64,000 nt of DNA, taken from positions 248,001 to 312,000 of the forward strand of contig NZ_WUUS01000002.1 in the NCBI RefSeq assembly GCF_009831625.1, in the 5' to 3' direction. This stretch comes from Halobaculum saliterrae. Its GTDB lineage: Archaea; Halobacteriota; Halobacteria; Halobacteriales; Haloferacaceae. Under the pieces are notes generated by a model, which was given only the letters and a program-made list of their open reading frames with translations, did not search any database and was not told the origin of the DNA. A program made the position numbers and the translations under genes. Of the stretch, positions 43,845 through 52,659 are shown one piece after another. Positions within the stretch are counted from its first letter, which is position 1. Each line of letters begins with the position of its first letter.

Positions 43845-45089
43845 TTACCCAGTGATGGTCGGGCCGCCGATGTACTCGACGAAGTACATGAAGATCCACA
43901 GCGCCGAGATCAACACGAAGTATCCCACGACGAGGGCAGCCGTCCCGACCGGGTCGTACTCCTCGTCGTGTTCGACTTCCGATACTTCCTCGACCGCCTC
44001 GACCGGCGCGTCGCGGACGTAGGCCTCCTCCGCGCTCGCGTGGTCCCGATATGCGATCAACGCCTCGTTGCCGAGTACGCCGGCGACGGCCATCGCGATG
44101 GTGCCGCCGAACAGGAGCGCGAACCATCCGTTGAAATCGCCCGGAATGAGCGACGTTCCGCCGGACTCCTCGTCCGACCCATCGTCGCCCCCGTCGCCGC
44201 CGCCACCGCTTCCGCCGCCACTGACGTCACCGACGACGATGGCACCCTTCATGCCGAGCGCGCGGTGCGGCTGGCAGAAGTACTTCGAGACGCCCTCCTC
44301 CTCGAAGGTGTGGCTGAACGTGTGGCCGGCCTCGGCGACCAACTCCGACTCGTAGCTGTACGGGTCGTTCTCGGCGATCACGTTGTGTGAGCCGCCCTGA
44401 CCGTTCCATTCCCACGTGACAGTCGTGCCCGGGTCCACGCGGAGGGACGCCGGACCGAAGCCGTACGGCCCGTCGCCGTTCTCGACGCCGACCTCCACGG
44501 TTACCTCGGACTGCCCCCGTTCGTCGACGGTGCTCGAGTAGTTGGGGACGTCGTCGAACCAGCCGTCGAAGTCGGGTTCGGACACCGATCCTCCGCCGCC
44601 GCCACCGCCTCCGCCGCTCCCGCCGACGACGATGGCACCCTTCATGCCGAGCGCGCGGTGCGGCTGGCAGAAGTACTTCGAGACGCCCTCCTCCTCGAAG
44701 GTGTGACTGAACGTGTGACCGGCCTCGGCGACCAACTCGGACTCGTAGCTGTACGGGTCGTTCTCGGCGATCACGTTGTGTGAGCCGCCCTCGCCGTTCC
44801 ACTCCCACACGACCGTCGTTCCCGGATCGACACGGACGGCAGCCGGGCCGAAGCCGTACGGGTCGCCGCCGTTGTCGACGCCGACCTCCACGGTGACCTC
44901 CGACTCGCCCGTCCGGTCGACGACGCCGTCGTAGTTGGGGACGTCGTCGAACCAGCCGTCGAAGCCGGCTCCCGACTGGGCCGCCGCGGGTGCCGCGCTA
45001 CCGAGCAGCGCCCCGCTGGCAGCCGCGGCGCCCGCGGCCAACACCCGCCGGCGAGTTGGACCGGTAAAACTGTCTCGCTGCTGTACCAT
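43845..45089 (-). CDS. Tandem halocyanin fused to two membrane helices, oxidase electron donor
   Basis: 414 residues. A Tat signal (TRRRVLAAGAAAASGAL) is followed by two halocyanin domains, each with complete type 1 copper ligands (H104, C141, H144, M149 and H235, C272, H275, M280). Gly-rich linkers separate them. Two membrane helices (about 322-342 and 385-410) end the protein; the second may replace a small oxidase subunit. The copper domains share a 56-residue stretch that is identical. It is first in the ba3 operon and likely feeds CuA in subunit II. The start is supported by a TATA box about 29 nt upstream. Confidence 0.88.
   Translation of the reverse strand: MVQQRDSFTGPTRRRVLAAGAAAASGALLGSAAPAAAQSGAGFDGWFDDVPNYDGVVDRTGESEVTVEVGVDNGGDPYGFGPAAVRVDPGTTVVWEWNGEGGSHNVIAENDPYSYESELVAEAGHTFSHTFEEEGVSKYFCQPHRALGMKGAIVVGGSGGGGGGGGGSVSEPDFDGWFDDVPNYSSTVDERGQSEVTVEVGVENGDGPYGFGPASLRVDPGTTVTWEWNGQGGSHNVIAENDPYSYESELVAEAGHTFSHTFEEEGVSKYFCQPHRALGMKGAIVVGDVSGGGSGGGGDGGDDGSDEESGGTSLIPGDFNGWFALLFGGTIAMAVAGVLGNEALIAYRDHASAEEAYVRDAPVEAVEEVSEVEHDEEYDPVGTAALVVGYFVLISALWIFMYFVEYIGGPTITG
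44229..44396 (-). repeat. Intragenic repeat, copy 2 (halocyanin domain 2)
   Basis: 168 nt encoding residues 232-287. It differs from copy 1 at three silent positions by my reading, so the domains were duplicated recently or are kept alike by gene conversion. Confidence 0.8.
44622..44789 (-). repeat. Intragenic repeat, copy 1 (halocyanin domain 1)
   Basis: 168 nt encoding residues 101-156, in direct orientation to copy 2 and 393 nt away. Confidence 0.8.
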
Positions 45090-45195
45090 AAGGGGCCGGT
45101 TACCCCAAACACAATTAATAAATCTAACTCCTTCCCAGCCAGTGAGAATCGGGTAGCCCGAATATATTTCCGGTAGCACATCGGGGCGTACGGAT
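45090..45195. promoter_or_regulatory. Divergent promoter of the ba3 oxidase and copper-assembly operons
   Basis: On the minus strand a TATA box TTTATTAATT (within 45113-45124) lies about 29 nt before the halocyanin ATG. On the plus strand GAATATATTTC (45154-45164) lies about 36 nt before the small membrane protein. The two operons thus share a 106-bp control region. Confidence 0.6.
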
Positions 45196-45390
45196 ATGAC
45201 TCCACGAACGCTCGTCGCGGTCTCGTTGGGCGCGCTCGTCCCCGTGTGGGCGTACGCGATGCTCGTGCACGGCGGGCTGTACGTCGCGCTCGCGTCGTCC
45301 GTCTGCGTCCTCCTCGTGGCATGGACACTGTACACGGTATTCGGTCCGCACGAGGGCGCAGCCGAGCACGTGAACGCCGAGCCCCGGTGA
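45196..45390 (+). CDS. Small two-helix membrane protein, start of the assembly operon
   Basis: 64 residues with two hydrophobic helices (about 6-24 and 28-48) and a short polar tail. It resembles CcoS/CcoQ-size proteins only in length. Its place just ahead of TauE/SafE-like and FixI-like genes suggests a part in oxidase assembly. The next gene starts 9 nt after the stop. Confidence 0.6.
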   Translation: MTPRTLVAVSLGALVPVWAYAMLVHGGLYVALASSVCVLLVAWTLYTVFGPHEGAAEHVNAEPR

Positions 45391-45399
45391 GGCGGTGAG

Positions 45400-46173
45400 A
45401 TGACCGCTGCGCTCGGTGGGGCGGTCGAACTCGGCGCGTTCTTTCTCGTCGGCTTGCTGGGCGGCGCACACTGTCTGGGGATGTGTGGACCGCTCGTCAC
45501 CTCGTACGCGGGGCACGCCGGCGGCGGGTCCGGACGAGTGACGTTGCACGACGTTCGCCAACAGGGGTTGCTCACCTTCGGCCGCGTCGGGACGTACGCG
45601 CTCGTGGGGGCCGCGCTCGGTGCGCTCGGCGGCGCCGCGATCGCCGGCGGGAGCCTGTTCGCGGGTGCCGACCTGGTCCGCGGGGTCGCCGGCGTCGTCG
45701 CCGGCCTCGCCGTCATCGTCGTCGGGGTGGGCTACGTCCGCGGCCGACCGCTGGACCCCGGCCGGATCCCGATTCCGGGGGTCTCGACCGCCTTCGCACG
45801 GATAGCCCGGGTAGCCGGGGATCGGGCCCGGGAGTGGGCTGACGGCCCGAGGATCGCGATCCTCGGGTCGATGCACGCGCTGCTCCCCTGTCCGCTACTG
45901 TACCCGGCGTATCTCTACGCGTTCGCGCGGGGGTCGCCGACGGCGGGCGCGCTGGCGCTCGGCGCGCTCGGCGTCGGCACCGCCCCCGCGATGGTGGGGT
46001 ACGCGACCGTCCTCGGCGCCGTTCCGGCGTCGGTTCGCGGACGCGTCCACCGCGTGCTCGGCGGCGCGTTCCTGCTGCTCGGGCTGATCCCCCTGCTGCA
46101 CGGACTCGGACTGCTCGGCGTGCCCGTCCCGATGATCACCCTCCCGCAGTACGCGGAGGTGCCGTCGCCATGA
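45400..46173 (+). CDS. Sulfite exporter TauE/SafE-like (CcoH/DsbD-type) membrane protein
   Basis: 257 residues with six helices. The motif GAHCLGMCGPLV (Cys pair) in the first helix and HALLPCPLLYPAY in the middle are typical of the DsbD/SafE-like proteins encoded with cbb3-type oxidase assembly genes. It probably handles reducing equivalents or copper for the oxidase rather than sulfite. Its stop overlaps the start of the ATPase by ATGA. Confidence 0.78.
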   Translation: MTAALGGAVELGAFFLVGLLGGAHCLGMCGPLVTSYAGHAGGGSGRVTLHDVRQQGLLTFGRVGTYALVGAALGALGGAAIAGGSLFAGADLVRGVAGVVAGLAVIVVGVGYVRGRPLDPGRIPIPGVSTAFARIARVAGDRAREWADGPRIAILGSMHALLPCPLLYPAYLYAFARGSPTAGALALGALGVGTAPAMVGYATVLGAVPASVRGRVHRVLGGAFLLLGLIPLLHGLGLLGVPVPMITLPQYAEVPSP

Positions 46174-48848
46174 GCGACGCGGGCGAGAGCACCGGCGAGA
46201 CCGGCGGCGACGGGATCGAGACCCGCACCGGTGACAGCGACGGATGCACGCTGTGCGGGCTGTCGACCCCGAACCCGCCAGTGACCGACGCCGCCGTCGA
46301 GGGCGCCTTCTGCTGTCGGGGCTGTCTCGAGGTCGCACGAACCCTCGACGACCCGGCCGCCGTCGACGCGGACGACGCCCGGGAGGCGGTTCGCACGTCG
46401 GTCGGGGGCGTGCCCCGCGACGACGCCGGTCCCGCGAACTCGGCCGTTCCCGACGGCGCTGAGACCGCGTATCTCCGGGTCGACGGCATGCACTGCGCGA
46501 GCTGTGAGGCGTTCATCGAGGGGCGAGCCGGCGGCGTCGACGGCGTCGCCGCCGCGGACGCGAACTTCCCGGCGGACGCGATGCGGGTCCGGTACGATCC
46601 CGATCGGACCGACCCCGAGTCCGTCGCCGACGCGGTCGCGGGCGTCGGCTACACGGCGGCACCCACGACCGACGGGGGAGACGGCGACGACGACGAGACG
46701 ATCGGGCGGCTCCTCGTCGGCGGGTTCTTCGGGATGATGGCGATGCTGTGGTACGTCCTCTTCCTGTACCCGACGTACTTCGGACTGCCGGCGGAGGCGC
46801 TCCTGTTCGATCTCCGGGGTGACGCCGGGAGCTTCCTCCTCGCGAACGTCTGGGTGTCGGTGACCGTCGTGCTCGGATACACCGGCGCGCCGCTGCTGCG
46901 TGGCGCATACGTCGCGGTTCGAACCCGGCGGCCGAACATGGACCTCCTCGTCGCCCTCGCGGCGACGACCGCCTACCTCTACAGCACGCTGGGGATCCTG
47001 CTCGGGCGCGTCGAGGTGTACTTCGACGTGACCGTCGTCGTGATCATGGCGGTCACCGTGGGGACGTACTACGAGGAGCGCGTCAAGCGCCGGGCGGTGG
47101 GCGAGTTGACCGATCTCACGCGAGATCGCGTCGCCGAAGCGCGGCGCGCCACCGCCGAGGGCGCCGAAACCGTGCCGGTCGAGGCCGTCGAGGGCGGCGA
47201 TCGAGTGATCGTCCGCTCGGGCGAGCGCGTCCCAGTCGACGGGACGGTTCGCGAGGGGACCGCAGCCGTCGACGAATCGCTCGTCACCGGCGAGTCGCTG
47301 CCCGTCCGCAGAGGGCCCGGCACGACCGTCCGGGGCGGAACCGTCGTCTCCGACGGTCGCCTCGTCGTCGAGGCGGCCAGTGGCGCCGAGCGTACCCTCG
47401 ACCGTGTCGTCTCGCTGTTGTGGGATGTCCGGGGCGAGGGCGCACCCCAGCGGCTGGCCGACGCGCTGGCGACGGTCTTCGTTCCGGTCGTCCTCGTCCT
47501 CGGGACGCTCGCGTTCGTCGTCCACCTCGCGCTCGGGGCGGCGCCGGCGGAGGCGCTGCTCACCGGCCTCGCCGTGCTCGTCGTCTCGTGTCCGTGCGCG
47601 TTGGGACTGGCGACGCCGCTGGCGATCGCCGCCGGGACGCGGTCGCTGCTCGCGGACGGCGTCGTGTTGACGGACGGGAGCGCCGTCGAGACGGCCGACG
47701 ACGTGGACGTGGTCGCGCTCGACAAGACGGGGACACTGACGACCGGCGAGATGGCGCTCCGGGAGGCGGTGGCCGCGGACGGAACGGACCGACGCGAGCT
47801 CCTCGGCCGCGCCGCGGCCGTCGAGGCGCGTTCGGACCATCCCGTCGCCGCCGCGGTCGTCGATGCGGCGGCCGAGTCGGCGGACGCCGTTGGTCCGGAC
47901 GGCGAGCGCGCGTTCGGCCCCGGTTCGACCGTGACGGGCTTCAAGACCCATCCCGGTCGCGGCGTCTCCGGTCGCGTCGACGGCGGGTCTCGCGTCACCG
48001 TCGGCGGCGAGTCACTCTTCGACGAGGACGACGTCCACGTGCCGACCGAACTGCGCGAGCGATACGACGCCGCGGAGGCCGACGGTCACCTCGCCGCCTT
48101 CGTCGGCTGGGACGACGCCGTCCGCGGCGTGCTCGTCGCGGTCGACGAGCCGCGTCCGGGCTGGCGCGAGGCGGTCGCGGCGCTCGGCGAGGATCGACGT
48201 GTCGCCGTCCTCACGGGCGACGAGGGGCCGGCCGCCGACCACCTCCGCGACGTCGGCGGCGTCGACGAGGTGTACGCCGGACTCCCCCCGGAGGCGAAGA
48301 CCGAGACCGTCCGTCGACTCCGCGAGTCGGGGACGGTCGCGATGGTCGGCGACGGCAGCAACGACGCGCCCGCGCTCGCGGCCGCGGACCTCGGCATCGC
48401 GGTCGCTTCCGGAACGGAGTTGGCGGCCGACGCGGCCGACGCGGTGCTCGTGGGTCGTGACCTCCGGTCGGTCGACCGAGCACTCGAGACCCTCGCGGCG
48501 ACGCGACGGCGGGTCCGCGAGAACCTCGTGTGGGCGTTCCTCTACAACGCCATCGCGGTCCCCGCCGCGGTGCTGGGGGTTGTGACGCCGCTGTTGGCGG
48601 CCGTGGCCATGGCCGCCTCCAGCCTCCTCGTCGTCGGCAACTCCGCGCGTTCGCTCGGCCCGGACCCGGACACCGACGACGAGGAGATCGAGGGGAGCGG
48701 GACCGAAAACGGGGAGACGTCGCCGTCGCTGACGCCGGATCCGAACTCCGACGGCGAGCGCGACGGGCGCCGGCCGACCGTCGCCGACGGCGGGTCCGAC
48801 GGATCACCCGGTGCTATGGGGGAGGCCGAGGAGGACGAGCCGTCATGA
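46170..48848 (+). CDS. FixI/CcoI-type copper-translocating P-type ATPase
   Basis: 892 residues. The N-terminus has CTLC (C26, C29) and FCCRGC (C48, C49, C52), the signature of FixI/CcoI proteins, followed by an HMA domain with GMHCASC (C109, C112). Membrane helices carry the ion-path CPC at C474-P475-C476. The ATPase core has DKTGT (D518) and GDGSNDAP near the end. The C-terminal 75 residues are acidic. It moves copper across the membrane for oxidase maturation. Coupled by ATGA overlaps to both neighbours. Confidence 0.9.
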   Translation: MSDAGESTGETGGDGIETRTGDSDGCTLCGLSTPNPPVTDAAVEGAFCCRGCLEVARTLDDPAAVDADDAREAVRTSVGGVPRDDAGPANSAVPDGAETAYLRVDGMHCASCEAFIEGRAGGVDGVAAADANFPADAMRVRYDPDRTDPESVADAVAGVGYTAAPTTDGGDGDDDETIGRLLVGGFFGMMAMLWYVLFLYPTYFGLPAEALLFDLRGDAGSFLLANVWVSVTVVLGYTGAPLLRGAYVAVRTRRPNMDLLVALAATTAYLYSTLGILLGRVEVYFDVTVVVIMAVTVGTYYEERVKRRAVGELTDLTRDRVAEARRATAEGAETVPVEAVEGGDRVIVRSGERVPVDGTVREGTAAVDESLVTGESLPVRRGPGTTVRGGTVVSDGRLVVEAASGAERTLDRVVSLLWDVRGEGAPQRLADALATVFVPVVLVLGTLAFVVHLALGAAPAEALLTGLAVLVVSCPCALGLATPLAIAAGTRSLLADGVVLTDGSAVETADDVDVVALDKTGTLTTGEMALREAVAADGTDRRELLGRAAAVEARSDHPVAAAVVDAAAESADAVGPDGERAFGPGSTVTGFKTHPGRGVSGRVDGGSRVTVGGESLFDEDDVHVPTELRERYDAAEADGHLAAFVGWDDAVRGVLVAVDEPRPGWREAVAALGEDRRVAVLTGDEGPAADHLRDVGGVDEVYAGLPPEAKTETVRRLRESGTVAMVGDGSNDAPALAAADLGIAVASGTELAADAADAVLVGRDLRSVDRALETLAATRRRVRENLVWAFLYNAIAVPAAVLGVVTPLLAAVAMAASSLLVVGNSARSLGPDPDTDDEEIEGSGTENGETSPSLTPDPNSDGERDGRRPTVADGGSDGSPGAMGEAEEDEPS

Positions 48849-49525
48849 ATCGCCTCGTCACGCGGCTTTCGGTCGACTCGCCGACCAGGTACGTCGGAAC
48901 CGCGGTACTCGCGCTCGGAGTGCAGTCCGGGCTCGCGCTCGCGTACCTCGCAGTGACGGACGCCGGGCTCGCGTCGCCGCGGACGCTCGCGATCCCGTTC
49001 GTCTGGATCACCGTCGCGGCCGTCGGAGTTCGCCACGCCGACCGCCCCGAGTCCGGTCGCGCCGTCCTCGCGCTTGCCGGAGTCGTCGGCGCCGGCTACG
49101 CTCTCGTCCTCGGGTGGTTGACGGGCGCGGTCGGGCTCTCGTCGGGCGCTGTCACCGGGTTCGACGTGGTGCTACTCCCGCCGTGGTGGGGGCCGATGGT
49201 CCGCTACGACGGTCCGCTCGTCTCGCTGTTCCTGTTCCCCTACCGGGTCGTCGGCTACGCGACGTTGGCGTATCTCGTTTCGGTGGCCGTGCGTGACGTC
49301 GCAGAGTACGGGCCTTCCGCGGGCGTCGGGGGCCTGATCGCGATCGGGTCCTGCGCCGGTTGCGCGCTCCCCGTCGTCGCCGCCGTGGGGAGCGCCCTCG
49401 GGGGCGCGGGGTTCGGCCTCGGGACGGCGTCGGCCGCCGCCGGCGGCACCTACCTCCTCGCCACGGTCGCGTACGTCCTCTCGGTCGCGGTCCTGACCGT
49501 CCGGCCGACGATCCGTCGGACCTGA
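48845..49525 (+). CDS. Haloarchaeal membrane protein, last gene of the assembly operon
   Basis: 226 residues, about six helices. A short motif IGSCAGCALPVVAAVGSA in the fifth helix contains a Cys pair (CAGC) that could bind metal or form a disulfide. It begins within the stop of the copper ATPase gene (ATGA). I did not recognise the family with confidence. A role in copper or oxidase assembly is inferred from position. Confidence 0.65.
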   Translation: MNRLVTRLSVDSPTRYVGTAVLALGVQSGLALAYLAVTDAGLASPRTLAIPFVWITVAAVGVRHADRPESGRAVLALAGVVGAGYALVLGWLTGAVGLSSGAVTGFDVVLLPPWWGPMVRYDGPLVSLFLFPYRVVGYATLAYLVSVAVRDVAEYGPSAGVGGLIAIGSCAGCALPVVAAVGSALGGAGFGLGTASAAAGGTYLLATVAYVLSVAVLTVRPTIRRT

Positions 49526-49619
49526 CTCCGGGCGACCTGTCGCGGATCGGCGGGGAGGATCGCCGACGCGCGGCGGTGGCTATTTGCCGATCGGCTTCGT
49601 TGACACGTTTCGATCCTCG

Positions 49620-50375
49620 ATGGACGGAATCGACGGCGGCGTGGCGATAGTCACCGGCGGAGCGGCGGGAATCGGACGGGCGACCGCGCGGCGGTTCGCC
49701 GCGGAGGGCGCGAGCGTGGTCGTCGCCGACATCGACGCGGACGGTCTCACGGGGACCGTCGACCTGATCGACGCCGACGGCGGCGAGGCCGTCGCGGTCG
49801 AGACCGACGTGAGCGACGCCGACGACGTGGCGGCGCTCGTGGAGGAGACGGTCGATACCTACGGGGTCCCCGACTTCGCGTTCAACAACGCGGGGGTCGA
49901 GGGGAGCAGCGAGCGCTTGACCGACCAGTCGCTCGACGACTGGAAGCGGGTGATCGAGGTGAACCAGACCGGCGTCTGGAACTGCCTGACCGAGGAGCTC
50001 GCCGTGATGGCCGACAACGGCGGCGGCGCCATCGTCAACACCTCGTCGATCGCGGGCCTCAGCGCCGCCGGCGGCGCACCGTACGTCGCGAGCAAGCACG
50101 GCATCGTCGGGCTCACCCGGATCGCCGCCGCGGAGTACGGGCCCGTCGGCGTCCGGGTGAACGCGGTCTGCCCGGGCGTCATCGACACGGACATGATCGA
50201 CCGCGCGAGCGAGGGGAGGGGCGGGCAGAACATCGACCGAGTCGTGCAGGCGAAGCCCCTCCGCCGGATGGGCGAACCGGAGGAGGTCGCCGCGGCCGCC
50301 GTCTGGCTGTGCTCGGACGACTCCTCGTTCGTCACCGGGCACCCGCTCGTCGTCGACGGCGGGTACATGGCCTGA
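49620..50375 (+). CDS. SDR-family NAD(P)-dependent oxidoreductase
   Basis: 251 residues. The dinucleotide motif TGGAAGIG (about 12-19), NNAGVEG, the catalytic SSI...YVASK triad and the late region PGVIDTDMI are all present. It has the classical 250-residue SDR length and no extra domain. The acidic residue ending strand 2 (VVVADID) favours NAD. The substrate is unknown. Confidence 0.85.
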   Translation: MDGIDGGVAIVTGGAAGIGRATARRFAAEGASVVVADIDADGLTGTVDLIDADGGEAVAVETDVSDADDVAALVEETVDTYGVPDFAFNNAGVEGSSERLTDQSLDDWKRVIEVNQTGVWNCLTEELAVMADNGGGAIVNTSSIAGLSAAGGAPYVASKHGIVGLTRIAAAEYGPVGVRVNAVCPGVIDTDMIDRASEGRGGQNIDRVVQAKPLRRMGEPEEVAAAAVWLCSDDSSFVTGHPLVVDGGYMA

Positions 50376-50449
50376 CTGTGGCCGAAGTGGAATCGAGGTC
50401 GGGGCCGGGGCCGACGTGGCGACGTGAGGCGTTCGGGTACCCGTTCGAC

Positions 50450-51541
50450 TCACCGCCGAAGCGGGACGGTCTCCCCGGTCTCCGCCGACTCGTAGATCGC
50501 CTCCAGCGCCCGGGAGTCGACCAGGGCGTGTCGACCGTCGGGGTGGAACGGCGTGTCCGTCAGCAGGTGGTGCCCGAAGTAGGCGAACTCCTCCTCCAGT
50601 TGATGGGCCGGATCGACCTCGACGTCCATCCGTACCCCGCCGCGTTCGACCGCCAGCTCGCGCTCCTCGCGCTCGTAGAACGCGGGATCGAGGATCGCCC
50701 GCCCCTCTGTCCCGGTGATCTCCAGCCTGCTCGCGTGGGCGGCGTTCTGGCTGACTGAACACGTCGCGGCGACGCCGTCGGGGAACTCCAGCCGGAAGTC
50801 CGCGTGTTCGTCGACGCCCTCGAACGCCTCGTGCTCCGTACGGGTGTGACCGGAGACGGCGACCGGATCGGCGTCGAGCACGAACCGCGTCGTGTTGAGC
50901 GGGTAGATACCGATGTCCATCAACGCGCACCCGCCCGAGAGGTCGGGGTCGAGGCGCCACTGGTCGGGGTCCCCGGTCAGCTCGCCCAGCATCGTCTGCG
51001 ACATCGTCGCATGCACGTGGACGGGGTCGCCGATGAACCCCGCATCGACGAGGTCCTTCAGACGGCGGGCGACGGGGTCCGACTGCATCCGATAGCCGAC
51101 CATCAGCGGGACGCCGGCGTCCTCGCAACGCTCGACGAGGCGCTCGGAGCGCTCGGCCGTCGCCTCCATCGGCTTCTCACACAGCACCGCCTTCCCCTGC
51201 TCGGCCGCGGCCGTCACGTACTCCAGATGCGTGGCGTTGGGCGTCGCGACGTACACCGCGTCGTACTCGTCCGCCACGTCGCCCGCGCGGAACGCCTCCG
51301 GCGTGACACCGGTCAGGTCGTGTTCGGACGCGACGGCGTCGACGGCGTCGGCGTCGACGTCGGTGACGACGGTCGCCTCCGTGAACGCCGAGCGTTCGAT
51401 CCCGGGAAGCGCCCAGTCCCTCGTGAACCAGCCGGCGCCGACGAGCGCCAGTCGAACCGGGTCCTCGACGGAGTCGGGATCGAGCGTCTGCCAGTCGCGT
51501 CGGGTGAAGTCGTCTACGTACTCGCCGAGTCGCGTGTCCAT
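50450..51541 (-). CDS. gfo6: D-xylose 1-dehydrogenase (Gfo6/XacA-type)
   Basis: 363 residues. An N-terminal Rossmann fold (VRLALVGAGWFTRDWALPGI) is followed by AVLCEKPMEATAERSERLVE and MVGYRMQSDPVARRLKDLVD, then CALMDIGIYPLNTTRFVLDA. Order and residues correspond closely to the haloarchaeal xylose dehydrogenases of the Gfo/Idh/MocA family as I recall them. It oxidises D-xylose to xylono-lactone with NADP in the oxidative pentose route. No other xac gene is adjacent. Confidence 0.8.
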   Translation of the reverse strand: MDTRLGEYVDDFTRRDWQTLDPDSVEDPVRLALVGAGWFTRDWALPGIERSAFTEATVVTDVDADAVDAVASEHDLTGVTPEAFRAGDVADEYDAVYVATPNATHLEYVTAAAEQGKAVLCEKPMEATAERSERLVERCEDAGVPLMVGYRMQSDPVARRLKDLVDAGFIGDPVHVHATMSQTMLGELTGDPDQWRLDPDLSGGCALMDIGIYPLNTTRFVLDADPVAVSGHTRTEHEAFEGVDEHADFRLEFPDGVAATCSVSQNAAHASRLEITGTEGRAILDPAFYEREERELAVERGGVRMDVEVDPAHQLEEEFAYFGHHLLTDTPFHPDGRHALVDSRALEAIYESAETGETVPLRR

Positions 51542-51632
51542 CGTGTCGACGGGTCGCCACGGCGGTCAATAACTCCGCCGGAGCCGGCGACGGGAGCGGC
51601 GTCGTTCTGTCCGCGGTGCCGTTCGGTGGCGG

Positions 51633-52568
51633 TCAGTCCGCGGTCCGCATGCGGCCGTCGGTCAGCGCGGAGACCTCGGCGCGGATCGCGCGGCGCTTCA
51701 GCAGGACGAACCCCGCGAGAATGAGCACGAACCCGCCGGCGGTCGCGACCGTCGGCACCTCGGCGAGGAACGCCCACCCCGCCAGGGCCGCGAACACCGG
51801 CGCGACGTAGCTCACGAGGTTGATCTCGATGGGTCCGAGCCGCTCCAGCAGTTCGAAGTAGACGAGGAAGCCGGCCGCGCTGGCGGCGAGCGAGAGGTAC
51901 GCGAGCGCGGCGATCGCCTCCCCGGTGAGGACGACCCTCCCGACCGACTCGCCCAGCGCCAGCGAGATCCCGTGCATGATGACGGCGCCGCCGAGCATTG
52001 CCCACGCCTCCATGGTCGCGATCGGGAGGTCGGAGTCGACGCGGCGCGAGAGGACGCTGCCGAGCGCGAACGCGGCCGCGGCGCCGAAGATCAGTAGCTT
52101 GGCGACCGTGCTGCCGGCGAGCAGGTTGCCCGGGTCGAGTTCGGAGAGCACCGCGACGCCGACGAGCCCGAGGACCATCCCGACGACTCCAAGCGCCGTC
52201 AGGCGTTCGCTCGGGAGGAACGCCCGTGCGAACCCGGTGGTGAGCACCGGACTCAGGCTCACGACGACCGCGGCGGCCGCGCTCGTCACGGTCGGGTCCG
52301 TCTGCCCGACGAACAACAGCGCGTGGTACGCCGCGATGAGGAGCACCGCGCCGATGGCGACGTCTGTCCACTGTGCCCGCCCGCGGGGCACGAGACTGTC
52401 CGTCGCGTACGCGGCGTACGCCAGCATCACGACGCCCGCGATGTCGTACCGGATCGCCGCGAACAGCACCGGCGGAAAGAACTCCAGGCCGGCCTTGATC
52501 GCCATGAACGCCGACCCCCACACCGCCGCGAGGAGGACGAACAGGCCGAACGTTCGATACCGAGTCAC
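51633..52568 (-). CDS. EamA/DMT-superfamily transporter
   Basis: 311 residues from a GTG start; ten hydrophobic helices in two EamA repeats (about 4-135 and 150-295). The first repeat has the typical WGSAFMAIKAGLEFFPPVLF opening, the second ends with PVFAALAGWAFLAEVPTVAT. It would move a metabolite or amino acid out of the cell. The frame extends upstream to 52661, but the extra residues look non-membrane and overlap the divergent promoter. Confidence 0.82.
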   Translation of the reverse strand: MTRYRTFGLFVLLAAVWGSAFMAIKAGLEFFPPVLFAAIRYDIAGVVMLAYAAYATDSLVPRGRAQWTDVAIGAVLLIAAYHALLFVGQTDPTVTSAAAAVVVSLSPVLTTGFARAFLPSERLTALGVVGMVLGLVGVAVLSELDPGNLLAGSTVAKLLIFGAAAAFALGSVLSRRVDSDLPIATMEAWAMLGGAVIMHGISLALGESVGRVVLTGEAIAALAYLSLAASAAGFLVYFELLERLGPIEINLVSYVAPVFAALAGWAFLAEVPTVATAGGFVLILAGFVLLKRRAIRAEVSALTDGRMRTAD

Positions 52569-52659
52569 ACCTGTCGTCCGCCGCCGGCGAGGCTGAAGGT
52601 TTCGACTCGGATCCGTCCCGTCTCCATGACTTATCCCGACGGGAACGCCACGGTTACAC

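Noticed and set aside
43845..45716. Extension of the halocyanin-fused gene to an ATG at 45716
   Set aside because: The added part lies across the divergent promoter and the next operon; the Tat signal fixes the start at 45089.
45915..47951. Minus-strand open frame of 678 codons opposite the copper ATPase
   Set aside because: Antisense shadow; the plus frame has the CPC, DKTGT and GDGSND motifs.
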